Origin: Streptomyces flavotricini
GTDB lineage: Bacteria; Actinomycetota; Actinomycetes; Streptomycetales; Streptomycetaceae
DNA: 38,370 nucleotides
Assembly: GCF_020639365.1 (NCBI RefSeq)
Contig: NZ_JAINUL010000001.1
Location: forward strand, 7,954,145 to 7,992,514
Reading direction: 5' to 3'
The translations under genes and the position numbers were made by a program. Shown piece by piece: positions 8,219 through 16,638 of the stretch. Position 1 is the stretch's first letter. Every line of letters begins with the position of its first letter. The notes under the pieces were generated by a model. It saw nothing but the letters and a program-made list of their open reading frames with translations, was not told the DNA's origin and searched no databases.

Positions 8219-8290
8219 ACGGCTTCCCTGCTGGTCGTGTGGTCCGGCATCCGTCATCGGCGATTGGACACCACAACAAGATACTGCCAC

Positions 8291-8321
8291 TATCCAGTAG
8301 CTGGATACCTGAAGTATCCAG
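8291..8321. promoter_or_regulatory. TATCCAG operator in the divergent MerR / exporter intergenic region
   Basis: TATCCAG (8291-8297) and CTGGATA (8301-8307) form a perfect dyad around TAG. A third half-site TATCCAG follows at 8315-8321, 24 bases (about two helical turns) from the first. It lies 34 bases before the start of the 8355 gene and 73 bases from the MerR gene, so it is the likely binding site of that regulator. Confidence 0.7.
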
Positions 8322-8354
8322 CTCAGGAACGAACGCAGCCGCGCCGGAGAATCG

Positions 8355-9713
8355 ATGCCTCATCCCACGCCCCCCTCCGTGCTCCGCCGACCCCGGTTGT
8401 GGGTCGGGACGGGACTCATCGCCGCAGTCGTCTCGATGTTGTTCGCCTTGCTCTACGTCGGCGGCAACGTCAACCCCAAGGGCAACCTGCGCGACCTGCC
8501 GGTGGCCCTGGTCAACGCCGACAGCGGCGCCGACGCGGGCGGCCGCCACGTCAACCTGGGCGAGCAGATCGTCGCGGGCGTCCAGAAGGCCGCCAAGGGC
8601 GACAAGAGCATCGACTGGCAGCTCGTCAGCCGCGAGGAGGCCGACAAGCGGCTGGGCAAGGGCAAGGTCTTCGGCGCCCTCGTCATACCCAAGGAATTCA
8701 CCGCCACGGTGAACGCGCTCGGCGCCCCGCAGCCCGCGGCCCAGGGCAAGGCGGTCCCGCCGACCCTGACCGTGCTGACCAACCAGGCCGCCGGCAGCAT
8801 CGGCTCCTCGATGTCCTCCCAGGCCGCCCAGAAGGCCGCCCACGCGGCCTCCGCCCAGCTCGGCCAGGAACTCCTCAAGCAGGCCGCGGCCCAGAAGGCC
8901 CCGCTCCCGACGGCCGCCCAGCTCAAGCTGGCCGACCCTGTCACCGTCACCGTCGCCGACGGCCACCCGGTCGGTTCCCGCAGCGCCATGGGCCTGAGCG
9001 CCTTCTACTACGCGCTGGTCCTCGTCGTCTGCGGCATGCTCGGCGCCAACCTGGTCAATTCCCAGGTCGACACGGCCCTCGGCTACCTGCACACCGACTA
9101 CGGCCCGGTCCGCAAGCGCGAGCCCGTCCAGCACACCAGCCGCGTCCGTACGCTGGCCATCGGCATGGCGCTCATGCTCGGCATGGCGCTCGTGATGGGC
9201 ACCCTGGTCGAGGTCGCCACCGTCAAGATCCTCGACATGGACGCCTCCCACCTCGGCCTGCTGTGGCTCTACTCGGTCGCCACCATCGCGGTCGTCGGCC
9301 TGGGCAGCCTGGCCCTCTTCGCCGCTTTCGGCACCCCCGGCATGCTCCTGGCCACCATCGTCTTCGTCGCGATGGCCGTTCCGTCCTCCGGCGCGACCGT
9401 GCCGCTCCAGGCGCTGCCCGGCTTCTTCCGGGCCCTCGCCGAGTTCGAGCCGCTGCGCCAGATCACCGAGGGCATGCGCGCCATCCTCTACTACGGCGCC
9501 CAGGCAGACGCGGGCCTCAGCCGGGCGTGGGCCTCGATGGGCATCGCCCTCGTCGCCGCGCTGGCCTTCGGCTTCGCCGTCACCCGCCTCTACGACCGTC
9601 GCGGGCTGCACCGCATCCCGCGGCCGGGCGACGAGCCCGAGGCCCCGGCTGAGACCCCCGAGACCCCCGAGACCCCCGAGTCCACCGGGTCCGCGGCGAA
9701 CGCCACGGCCTGA
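8355..9713 (+). CDS. YhgE/Pip- or DUF3533-like integral membrane protein (ABC-2-type exporter-like)
   Basis: The 452-residue protein has an N-terminal membrane helix (residues 14-36) and a large extracytoplasmic domain with the YhgE/Pip signature LPVALVNADSGADAGGRHVN. Five more hydrophobic helices follow in the second half (about 215-235, 265-290, 305-325, 330-350 and 390-415). A Pro/Glu/Thr tail carries ETPETPETPE repeats. The layout matches ABC-2-permease-like proteins tied to phage-receptor or drug-export roles; substrate unknown. GGAG (8346-8349) precedes ATG 8355. Probably regulated by the divergent MerR gene through the TATCCAG sites. Confidence 0.82.
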   Translation: MPHPTPPSVLRRPRLWVGTGLIAAVVSMLFALLYVGGNVNPKGNLRDLPVALVNADSGADAGGRHVNLGEQIVAGVQKAAKGDKSIDWQLVSREEADKRLGKGKVFGALVIPKEFTATVNALGAPQPAAQGKAVPPTLTVLTNQAAGSIGSSMSSQAAQKAAHAASAQLGQELLKQAAAQKAPLPTAAQLKLADPVTVTVADGHPVGSRSAMGLSAFYYALVLVVCGMLGANLVNSQVDTALGYLHTDYGPVRKREPVQHTSRVRTLAIGMALMLGMALVMGTLVEVATVKILDMDASHLGLLWLYSVATIAVVGLGSLALFAAFGTPGMLLATIVFVAMAVPSSGATVPLQALPGFFRALAEFEPLRQITEGMRAILYYGAQADAGLSRAWASMGIALVAALAFGFAVTRLYDRRGLHRIPRPGDEPEAPAETPETPETPESTGSAANATA

Positions 9714-9722
9714 GAGGCCGCA

Positions 9723-9751
9723 GTGGGGCCGGGCCCGCGGCCCGGCCCCAC
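9723..9751. terminator. Bidirectional terminator hairpin
   Basis: GTGGGGCCGGGCC (9723-9735) pairs with GGCCCGGCCCCAC (9739-9751), a perfect 13-bp stem with a 3-base loop, between the convergent exporter-like and phosphatase genes. Confidence 0.85.
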
Positions 9752-9764
9752 ACGGTCCGGCGGT

Positions 9765-10991
9765 TCAGAGCCGGACGACGATCAGGGCGGTGTCGTCGGT
9801 GGCGCCGCCGGCGGGGAGCAGGTCGATCAGCAGAGCGTCCGCGATCCTCTCGGGATCGGCCTCGCGGTGGCGGACGAGGGATGCGGCCAGCCGCCCGAGG
9901 CTGGAGTCGATGTCCTCGCGCCGGCGCTCCACCAGGCCGTCCGTGTACAGCACCAGTGTGTCCCCGTTCACGAACCCCGTCGTGGCCTGCGGTCTGGGGA
10001 GGTGCTCCGGCCGGGCCCCCAGCGGCGGATCGGTGGCTTGATCGAGGAAGTCCACCGTGCCGTCGAGACGTACGAGCGCGGGCGGCAGATGGCCGGCGCT
10101 GCTGTAGGTGATCGTACGGCTGTCCCAGTCGATGAACGTCTCGACGACCGTGGTGTTCTCGGCACCCTCGACGGAACGCGCATAGAGACCGAGTACCTCC
10201 AGGGCCTCGGCAGGGCCCCCGGCGACGCGCGAGGTCGCACTCAGAGCACTCCGCAACTGTCCCATGACGCCTGCGGCGGCGAGCCCGTGGCCCACCACGT
10301 CGCCGACGGCCACGCCGATGCGGTCGCCCGGCAGATCGACGAAGTCGTACCAGTCGCCGCACACGTTCAGGGAACCGGCGGCGGGGCGGTAGCGGACCGC
10401 GATCCTGGTGTCCCCGGTCGGCAGGGTGACGGGGAGCATCGCGTTCTGCAACGCGAGCGCGACCTCGCGCTCGCGGGCGTGGGCATTGCGCAGGCGCTCG
10501 TTGAGCTCCTGGAGTTCGCGGGCCCGCGTGTAGAGCTCCGCCTCCAGGACCTGGGCCCGGCCGTTCGCCGGCCGGCTGCGGGCCCGGATCAGTTCCGTGA
10601 CCTCCTCCACCCGGTGGACCAGGAGCACGACCCGCCCCTCGGAGTCGAGGATCGGCGCGTTCACCGGGCTCCAGTACCGTTCCTCCCACTCGCCGGGTCG
10701 CTCCGTGGACTCCACGTCGTAGCGCTGCAGGGCCATGGCGTCCCGCTCACCGGTTTCCACGACCCGCCGCAGCGAAGCCGCCAGGTTCCGCATGCCGCTC
10801 GCGGAGGGGTCGTTCGGATTGTCGGGGAAGACGTCGAACAGGTACCGGCCGATCACCTGATCCCGCTCGCGTCCCGAGGAGTGGAGGAATTCCTCGTTCG
10901 CGTCCGCGTACACCAGGTCCGTGGTCAGGAGGGCCACCATTCCGGGCAGCAGCCGGAACACGGTCGCGTAATCGATCACCACATCCGGCAT
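9765..10991 (-). CDS. PAS-domain SpoIIE-type PP2C protein phosphatase
   Basis: This 408-residue soluble signalling phosphatase should dephosphorylate an anti-sigma-factor antagonist (STAS protein) and so set the activity of an alternative sigma factor. Residues 8-135 form a PAS fold (VFRLLPGMVALLTTDLVYAD ... RVVLLVHRVEEVTELI). A coiled-coil linker (155-185) leads into the PP2C/SpoIIE domain, which carries the metal-binding Asp motifs CGDWYDFV, VAVGDVVGHGLAAA, LVLYTDGLVE and GGATDDTALIVVRL. ATG 10991 is preferred because the PAS domain begins there and a GGAGG-like stretch lies upstream; a longer frame to 11255 is Arg-rich with no domain. It is divergent from the MFS gene. No kinase or STAS gene is adjacent, so partners must be elsewhere. 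Confidence 0.9.
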   Translation of the reverse strand: MPDVVIDYATVFRLLPGMVALLTTDLVYADANEEFLHSSGRERDQVIGRYLFDVFPDNPNDPSASGMRNLAASLRRVVETGERDAMALQRYDVESTERPGEWEERYWSPVNAPILDSEGRVVLLVHRVEEVTELIRARSRPANGRAQVLEAELYTRARELQELNERLRNAHAREREVALALQNAMLPVTLPTGDTRIAVRYRPAAGSLNVCGDWYDFVDLPGDRIGVAVGDVVGHGLAAAGVMGQLRSALSATSRVAGGPAEALEVLGLYARSVEGAENTTVVETFIDWDSRTITYSSAGHLPPALVRLDGTVDFLDQATDPPLGARPEHLPRPQATTGFVNGDTLVLYTDGLVERRREDIDSSLGRLAASLVRHREADPERIADALLIDLLPAGGATDDTALIVVRL

Positions 10992-11169
10992 GTACCGCCC
11001 GCCTCCGTGACCAGTATGTCGTAGAACCTCACCATATAAACCCGCGTCGGTCGCAGCGGGAACCTCGCCACGAGGGCGATGACCGGCAACGGATGCCTTC
11101 CGCCCGGGCGGGGCGTGCCGTCGGCATGCCGCGCCGTCCGGGATGCCGGGCGCGATTACCGTCGGCGGC

Positions 11170-12357
11170 ATGGACGGTGATCGCAGACGATGGCGCCAGT
11201 GCCTGCTCGGCGGGGCGGTGTTCGCCGTGTGCATGGCCGGTACCACGCTGCCCACCCCGCTCTACGGCCTCTACCAGGAGAAGTTCGGATTCTCCGAGCT
11301 GCAGGTGACGGTCGTGTACGCCGTCTACGCGTTCGGCGTCATGGGGGTGCTGCTGCTGGCGGGCAACGCCTCGGACGTCGTGGGCAGGCGGCCCGTGCTG
11401 CTGGCGGGCCTCGGACTCGCGGCGGCGAGCGCCGTCTGCTTCCTGTGCGCCACCGGACTGGGCTGGCTGTACGCGGGCCGGCTCCTGTCGGGCCTGTCCG
11501 CGGGCTTGTTCACCGGGGCCGCGACCGTGTACGTCATCGAACTCGCGCCGCGGGACGGCTCCTCCCGCGCCACGTTCGTGGCGACGGCCGCCAACATGGG
11601 CGGGCTGGGCTGCGGCCCCCTGCTCGCCGGCCTGCTCTCCCAGTACGCGCCCTGGCCGCTGTACCTGCCGTTCGCCGTGCACCTCGCCCTCGTGGCCTGC
11701 TCGGCCGCCGTCCTGCTGCGACTCCCCGAAACGGTCCGGGAGAGGCAGCCGATCGCGGCGGTACGGCCGCAGCGGCCCGCCCTGCCCGCTTCGGTGCGGC
11801 AGGTGTTCGTGCCCTCGGCGACCGCCTCCTTCGTAGGGTTCGCGCTGTTCGGCGTGTTCACGTCGGTCAGCCCGGCATTCCTCGTCGAGTCCCTGGACGT
11901 GCACAACCGGGCCGTGAGCGGGCTGGTCGTCGCCTTGGCCTTCTTCGCCTCGACGGCCGGACAACTGGCCGTCGGCCGCATCGGGGTCGGCCGGTCCCTG
12001 CCGCTGGGCTGCGCGGCACTCCTCGCCGGACTGCTGCTGCTCGCGGGCGCCCTGTACTGGGACCTGCTGGCGCTGGTGGTCCTCAGCGCGCTCGTCGGCG
12101 GCGCCGGCCAGGGCCTGGCCTTCCGCGGGGCGCTCTCGGCCGTGGCGGGGGCCTCTCCCGCCGGCCGGCGCGCGGCGGTCATCTCGCTGCTGTTCGTGGT
12201 GGCCTACGCGGGCATCTCGGTTCCGGTGATCGGAGTGGGCCTACTGACGGGCCCCCTCGGCCTGGAGGGATCCGGACTGGTGTTCCTCGCGTGCATGACC
12301 GCCCTGGTGTCGACCGCGGCCGTCTACCTGCTCCGCCACCCGGTGCGCCAGGACTAG
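11170..12357 (+). CDS. MFS-family efflux transporter
   Basis: The 395-residue protein has the 12 hydrophobic helices of a major facilitator. Loop 2-3 carries the MFS motif A in the form GNASDVVGRRPVLLAGLG. The N-terminal helix shows TTLPTPLYGLYQEKFGF, typical of the sugar/drug exporter branch. ATG 11170 is chosen because the first helix follows directly. TACCGT (11157-11162) lies 7 bases before it, which would suit a leaderless transcript. The in-frame ATG at 11143 is an alternative. The substrate cannot be told. Confidence 0.87.
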   Translation: MDGDRRRWRQCLLGGAVFAVCMAGTTLPTPLYGLYQEKFGFSELQVTVVYAVYAFGVMGVLLLAGNASDVVGRRPVLLAGLGLAAASAVCFLCATGLGWLYAGRLLSGLSAGLFTGAATVYVIELAPRDGSSRATFVATAANMGGLGCGPLLAGLLSQYAPWPLYLPFAVHLALVACSAAVLLRLPETVRERQPIAAVRPQRPALPASVRQVFVPSATASFVGFALFGVFTSVSPAFLVESLDVHNRAVSGLVVALAFFASTAGQLAVGRIGVGRSLPLGCAALLAGLLLLAGALYWDLLALVVLSALVGGAGQGLAFRGALSAVAGASPAGRRAAVISLLFVVAYAGISVPVIGVGLLTGPLGLEGSGLVFLACMTALVSTAAVYLLRHPVRQD

Positions 12358-12423
12358 GCCGTGTCTTTGGCGGGTCTCGCCGATCATGCCGGTCCCGCGG
12401 GTCCCCGATCGGGCGATGTGTCG

Positions 12424-12447
12424 GGCCGGAGCGACTCGAATCCGGCC
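12424..12447. terminator. Short GC-rich hairpin after the MFS gene
   Basis: GGCCGGA (12424-12430) pairs with TCCGGCC (12441-12447) around a 10-base loop. It lies 67 bases after the MFS stop and before the channel gene. No T-run follows; it is a weak terminator candidate. Confidence 0.35.
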
Positions 12448-12542
12448 GTTCGGCGTTACACGACCTGGAGCTTGATCAAAGCCGCGGCATCCGCCGGGGC
12501 TGACACGGCCCGTGGCCGTGTGCCGGTCGCAGGCGAGGGAGC

Positions 12543-13496
12543 ATGATGTCAGACCTCATTCGGACGTCCACCGGTCGCGAGAGGCTCGCCGCGCGCTGCC
12601 GCGATGTGTGCGAGGCGCGCGCGTTCGGGTTGGGCGTCATGTCGGTGATCCTCCTGAACGCCGTGCTGCTGGGCGTCGAGACGTACAGCGGACTGTCCGT
12701 GGAGTACGGCGTCCTCCTCCACTCCGCCGAACGGTTCTGCGTGGCGGCGTTCACCCTGGAGATGCTGATCCGCCTCGGTGCGCACGCCGACCGGCCGAAA
12801 GCTTTTTTCCGCGATCCGTGGAACGTGTTCGACCTGCTGGTGGTCTCCTCGGCCTTCGTCCCGTTCCTGCGCGAGAACACCACGCTGCTGCGGCTGCTGC
12901 GGCTGGCCCGGGTGCTGCGCACCGCGCAGTTCATGCCGCAGCTGCGGGTGCTGCTCGTCGCCGTCGGCCGCAGCCTGCCCGGGACGGTCAGCTTCCTGTT
13001 CGTGGGCGCCCTGATCCTCTACGTCTACGCGATGATCGGCTGGATCTGCTTCGCCGGCCACGACCCGGCGCACTACGGCTCTCTGGGCCGGGCCGGGCTG
13101 ACGCTGTTCCTGCTGATGACGCTGGAGGGACTGGGCGATGCCGTCCACGCCGGACTGGCGGTCTCCCCGCTCAGCATCGTCTACTACGCCTCCTACGTGC
13201 TCCTCGCCTCCTTCGTCCTGGTCAACGTGCTGATCGGTGTCGTGCTCAACGCCCTGGAGGAGGCGCGCGAGATGGAGGAGGAAGCGAAGCGGGCCGAGCG
13301 GGCCGCCGCCCGGCGGCCCGCGGGGCACCAGGGCACGGTGCGGACGGCGTCGGACGGGGCGGACGAACTGCGCCTGCGGATCGCGGCGGTCCGCAGCGCC
13401 CTCGACGACATGGAGGCGCAGCTCGACCCCTCGCGCGCGCCGTCGCCGGTCACGACCGGATCCCCCTCACTGGCGGGGTTCGCGGCGGGCGGGTAG
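12543..13496 (+). CDS. Single-domain voltage-gated cation channel (bacterial Nav-like) with atypical selectivity filter
   Basis: The 317-residue protein has six membrane helices of the NaChBac class and should assemble as a tetrameric plasma-membrane channel. S1-S3 span about residues 28-105. S4 is the voltage sensor with Arg at 117, 120, 123 and 126 (every third residue: LLRLLRLARVLR). S5 is 147-170. The pore helix ends in the filter TLEGLGD (193-199), and S6 is 210-237. Glu195 of the filter is kept, but the family's ESW signature is changed: Ser is Gly196 and Trp is Leu197. A long charged helix (238-265) after S6 resembles the C-terminal coiled-coil neck of Nav channels. AGGGAG (12535-12540) precedes the paired ATG codons 12543/12546. 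Ion selectivity cannot be inferred with this filter. Confidence 0.88.
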   Translation: MMSDLIRTSTGRERLAARCRDVCEARAFGLGVMSVILLNAVLLGVETYSGLSVEYGVLLHSAERFCVAAFTLEMLIRLGAHADRPKAFFRDPWNVFDLLVVSSAFVPFLRENTTLLRLLRLARVLRTAQFMPQLRVLLVAVGRSLPGTVSFLFVGALILYVYAMIGWICFAGHDPAHYGSLGRAGLTLFLLMTLEGLGDAVHAGLAVSPLSIVYYASYVLLASFVLVNVLIGVVLNALEEAREMEEEAKRAERAAARRPAGHQGTVRTASDGADELRLRIAAVRSALDDMEAQLDPSRAPSPVTTGSPSLAGFAAGG

Positions 13497-13574
13497 ACGA
13501 CGTACGGCCATCGCCGACCCTCCCGGTGGGACACCGGCGACCGGCTGCCCCTCCGCGCGGCCGGTCGCGGGGCG

Positions 13575-15086
13575 TCAGGACGCGACGACCCGCAGGCGCG
13601 AGACGCCCGGGTCGAGGGCCCCGCGTACGTGGCCGCCGGGAGCGGCCGCGGTACGGCGGAGGAACTCGACGGCCTCGGAGGTGATGACCTCCCCGGGCAG
13701 TACGTTGGGGATGCCGGGCGGGTACGCGGCCAGGGTGTCGGCGGACACCATGCCGACGGCCTCCTCTGCCCGCACCACCCGCGCCGGGCCGAGGAAGGCC
13801 TCGCGGGCGGTGAGCCGTGCGGACCCCGGGCCCGGCAGCCGCAGCGGCGCCCGCTCGGGGGCGGGGGAGCCGGAGCCCGGGGCGCGGTCGCCGAGCGGGG
13901 CGGGCAGACGGTGCAGGGCCTCGAGGAACCGATCGGCGTCCGGTGCGGACCCCGCGCCCACCACGGCGACGATCGCGGCGTCCGTGGCGACTTCGACCAT
14001 GACCTGGTGGTCCCGGAAAAGCAGCCGCCGCGCCTCGTGCCCGGTGATCCCGCCGGCGCGGGTGTCGAGGGCGATGCGCAGCGGGTCGGCGGCCGTGATG
14101 TCGGGAAACCGGTGGAAGCCGTCACTGACCACCCCGAAACGGCCCAGCGCGCGCACCATCCCCCGAATCTTGTCCGCGGCCTCCACCGAGCCGGTGATCC
14201 GGTCGGTGCCCGTGACCAGGGCCCGCCGGGTGAGGTCGAGGGAGGCGGTCAGCAGGGCGCTCGCGCTGGTCGACTGCACCAGCCGGAAGGCCCGGTCCAC
14301 GAGGGGTTCGAGCCGGTCCGCGAAAGGACCCTCGGCGAGGTGCAGCATGGCCGACTGGGTCAGGCTGCCGCCGAGCTTGTGGGTACTGGAGGTCACGAGG
14401 TCCGCGCCGAGCGCCAGCGCCCCGTCCGGCAGCGCGGGGTGGAAGCCGAAGTGCGACCCCCACGCCTCGTCGACGATCAGGGGTACTCCGGCGGCGTGCG
14501 CGGCGTCCGCGAGGGCCCGTACGTCGGCCACGGCCCCGAAGTAGCTCGGCGAGACCACGTGGACGGCCGCGGCGTCGGGGGTCCGCTCCAGGGCCCTGCG
14601 CACCTCCGCGGCGGTCACCCCGTGGGCGATGCCCTGGCCGGGGTCGACGGAGGGCTGGACGAAGACGGCGCGCAGGCCGGAGAGGACCAGCCCGTCGATG
14701 ACGCTCGAATGCACGCTGCGCTGCACCACCAGGGTGCGGCCCAGGGCGGGGGCGACCATCGAGGCGATCTGGTTGCCCTGTGAGGCGCCGTTGGTCAGGA
14801 ACCAGGTGCGCCGGGCGCCCCAGGCGCGGGCGGCGAGCTCCAGCGCCTCGTCGAGCGGGGTGTCCTCGCCGAGGTCGAGACCGTCGAGCAGGGGCGGGAA
14901 GTCCAGGGCCGGCACCCGCGTTCCGAAGGCCGAGCAGAGCTCCGAGTCCGGGGCGGCCGCGTGACCGGGGACGTTGAGCCGCAGCCAGTCCCGTCCCGCG
15001 TGGGCGAGGAGGGCGTCGGCGTACGGGGCGCGGAGCTGGTCCGGGGAAGGCGCATGGCCCGGGGGAGGGGTGGTTCGCGTGTTCAC
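13575..15086 (-). CDS. PLP-dependent Orn/Lys/Arg decarboxylase-family protein
   Basis: This 503-residue fold-type I PLP enzyme should decarboxylate a basic amino acid to a polyamine precursor. The PLP lysine is Lys237 in SSTHKLGGS. The aspartate that pairs with the pyridine nitrogen lies in VDEAWGSH (Asp206), and the phosphate-binding turn is FLTNGASQGN (96-105). The C-terminal subdomain contains the typical AYPPGIPNVLPGE. The length matches the short, non-wing-domain class. The start is GTG 15086; no ribosome site is visible, so it may be leaderless. A divergent LysR regulator lies 72 bases away. The exact substrate (lysine, arginine or ornithine) is not clear. Confidence 0.88.
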   Translation of the reverse strand: MNTRTTPPPGHAPSPDQLRAPYADALLAHAGRDWLRLNVPGHAAAPDSELCSAFGTRVPALDFPPLLDGLDLGEDTPLDEALELAARAWGARRTWFLTNGASQGNQIASMVAPALGRTLVVQRSVHSSVIDGLVLSGLRAVFVQPSVDPGQGIAHGVTAAEVRRALERTPDAAAVHVVSPSYFGAVADVRALADAAHAAGVPLIVDEAWGSHFGFHPALPDGALALGADLVTSSTHKLGGSLTQSAMLHLAEGPFADRLEPLVDRAFRLVQSTSASALLTASLDLTRRALVTGTDRITGSVEAADKIRGMVRALGRFGVVSDGFHRFPDITAADPLRIALDTRAGGITGHEARRLLFRDHQVMVEVATDAAIVAVVGAGSAPDADRFLEALHRLPAPLGDRAPGSGSPAPERAPLRLPGPGSARLTAREAFLGPARVVRAEEAVGMVSADTLAAYPPGIPNVLPGEVITSEAVEFLRRTAAAPGGHVRGALDPGVSRLRVVAS

Positions 15087-15110
15087 ACCGGGAGGGTGTC
15101 AGCGCCCCGG

Positions 15111-15161
15111 TCATAGAGGAATGCTGGAGTTTTCTATAGGTCGCCATAGGCTGTCTATATG
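15111..15161. promoter_or_regulatory. LysR-type operator region with repeated ATAG elements
   Basis: ATAG-type elements recur: TCATAGAGG (15111-15119), CTATAGG (15134-15140), CATAGG (15145-15150) and CTATATG (15155-15161). The last three are spaced 10-11 bp, one helical turn. ATAG (15146-15149) with CTAT (15155-15158) makes a dyad. The last element runs into the LysR start codon. LysR proteins typically bind such phased sites in the divergent promoter of themselves and their target. Confidence 0.6.
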
Positions 15162-16136
15162 CTTGAGATCCGGCATCTCCAGGTGCTCCGGTCCATCGCG
15201 CGGGAAGGTTCGCTCGCGGCCGCCGCGCGTGCGCTGCACTACACGCAGCCGACGATCACCCACCATCTGGCCGCCCTGGAGGCCCACTTCGACGCCCGGC
15301 TGGTCCGGCGCGGACCGCGCGGAGCGACTCTCACCGAGCTCGGCGAGGCCCTGTTGCCGCACGCCGAGGGCGTGCTGGAACGGCTGCGGTACGCCGAGCT
15401 GGAGGTGCGCGGGCTCGCGGAGCGGGGCATGCGGACGCTCCACATCGGCACGTTCCCGACCGCCGGCGCCCTCCTGCTCGCCCCCGCCGTCAGACGCCTC
15501 CACCGGCAGGGCGTCCACATCTCGCTCACCGAGGGAGAACTGCCGCTGCTCCTGAGCGGGTTGAGGGCCCGGGAGCTGCAGGCCGCGCTCGTCTTCTCGC
15601 AGCCCGGGGACCGGCTCGACCTGGACGAGGAGTTCGCGCTCCACCCCCTCCTGGCCGACCCCCTGCTCCTGGTCATGCCGCAGGACCATCCGTCCGCGGC
15701 TCTGGACCGGGTCCCGCTCACCGCGCTGCGGGACACCGAGTGGGTGGGCGCAGCCGACCCCCACGACCCGTGCGACCGAGTCCTGTCCTGGGCCTGCGCC
15801 CGGCACGGGTTCGAGCCCGTCCACGCCCTGCGCACCGACGACTACGCCGTGGTCCAGGGCCTGGTGGCCGCCGGCGCGGGCATCGCCCTGGTGCCCCGGC
15901 TCGCCCTCGGAACCCCCCACCCGGACCTCGCCCTGCGCCGCCTCGACGGCCCGGACCTCACGCGGGAGATCAGCGTCGTCGTCCTGCGCTCCACCGCGGC
16001 CCGCAGCGCCGAGGAGCTGGTCTCGGCGCTCCAGGAGCAGGCCGCGCTGATCACGGAGCGCTGGGCCCGCGCGGACCGCGACCTCCGCAAGCCGGGCGGC
16101 CCGTTGTCAGACCCCATCGGTACGGTCGGTCCATGA
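15159..16136 (+). CDS. LysR-family transcription regulator, likely controls the divergent decarboxylase
   Basis: The 325-residue protein has an N-terminal winged helix-turn-helix (residues 3-60: IRHLQVLRSIAREGSLAAAA then TQPTITHHLAALE). A linker helix and a two-lobed effector domain follow (about 90-300: LHIGTFPTAGALLLAPAVRR ... GLVAAGAGIALVPRLAL). ATG 15159 fits the family start exactly. There is no ribosome site, and the start codon overlaps the last ATAG repeat, so a leaderless transcript bound by its own product is plausible. The effector is unknown, perhaps an amino acid or polyamine. The next gene overlaps by 4 bases. Confidence 0.9.
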   Translation: MLEIRHLQVLRSIAREGSLAAAARALHYTQPTITHHLAALEAHFDARLVRRGPRGATLTELGEALLPHAEGVLERLRYAELEVRGLAERGMRTLHIGTFPTAGALLLAPAVRRLHRQGVHISLTEGELPLLLSGLRARELQAALVFSQPGDRLDLDEEFALHPLLADPLLLVMPQDHPSAALDRVPLTALRDTEWVGAADPHDPCDRVLSWACARHGFEPVHALRTDDYAVVQGLVAAGAGIALVPRLALGTPHPDLALRRLDGPDLTREISVVVLRSTAARSAEELVSALQEQAALITERWARADRDLRKPGGPLSDPIGTVGP

Positions 16137-16540
16137 GAGCTACCGGAACGTTCACCGTGACAGGGTTCGCCCCCTCCGAGCTGAAGCCCGAACCTGCCGT
16201 GGCCACCGGGCTTCCGGTGGGCGTGGCGACGATGGAGAAACACTTCGAGGGAGAGGTCACGGGCCACTCGGCGACCCTCTTCACCGCCGCGTTCGACCAG
16301 ACCACCGGCGTCGGCACCTACGTGGCGATGGAGTCCTTCGAAGGATCGCTGCAGGGCCGGGAGGGCGCCTTCAACTTCGTGCACTCCGCGACGACGTCCG
16401 GCAGCGACCGCACCGCGGAGTTCTTCACCATCGTGCCGTCCAGCGGCACCGCCGGTCTGGCCGGGATCTCGGGCGCGGGCGGGATGGCGGTCGACGCCGA
16501 CGGCACGCACCGGATCTGGTTCGACTACCTGCTCGGCTGA
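16133..16540 (+). CDS. DUF3224-family protein
   Basis: The 135-residue protein begins RATGTFTVTGF and has the beta-strand pattern of DUF3224, which is related to allene-oxide-cyclase-like barrels (EKHFEGEVTGHSATLFTAAF, FVHSATTSGSDRT, GTAGLAGISGAGGM). Biochemical role unknown. Its ATG overlaps the LysR stop as ATGA, so it is translationally coupled to the regulator and probably belongs to the same response. Confidence 0.8.
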   Translation: MRATGTFTVTGFAPSELKPEPAVATGLPVGVATMEKHFEGEVTGHSATLFTAAFDQTTGVGTYVAMESFEGSLQGREGAFNFVHSATTSGSDRTAEFFTIVPSSGTAGLAGISGAGGMAVDADGTHRIWFDYLLG

Positions 16541-16568
16541 GACCGGCGCGGCCTCGACGGGTACCGTA

Positions 16569-16596
16569 CCGGCCCGGCGGCGGCCGCCCGGGCCGG
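16569..16596. terminator. GC-rich hairpin between convergent genes
   Basis: CCGGCCCGG (16569-16577) pairs with CCGGGCCGG (16588-16596) around a 10-base loop. Further GC stems follow to 16638. It separates the DUF3224 gene from the decayed LLM genes. Confidence 0.5.
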
Positions 16597-16638
16597 CGGG
16601 CGACCGGCCCGGCGGCGGACAGCCGGGCCCGCGGGCGG

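Noticed and set aside
7053..9611. Very long minus-strand frame of 852 codons
   Set aside because: It is the shadow of the MerR gene and of the plus-strand membrane protein gene. Composition is Arg/Gly/Gln-rich with no domain, and the true genes have better starts and motifs.
7565..9652. Long plus-strand frame of 695 codons
   Set aside because: It overlaps the exporter-like gene in another frame, with His/Arg/Pro-rich nonsense and no start signal.
12420..12450. Possible tRNA T-arm (ACTCGAATCC) in the gap before the channel gene
   Set aside because: No acceptor stem, anticodon arm or CCA end can be fitted around it; it is a hairpin only.
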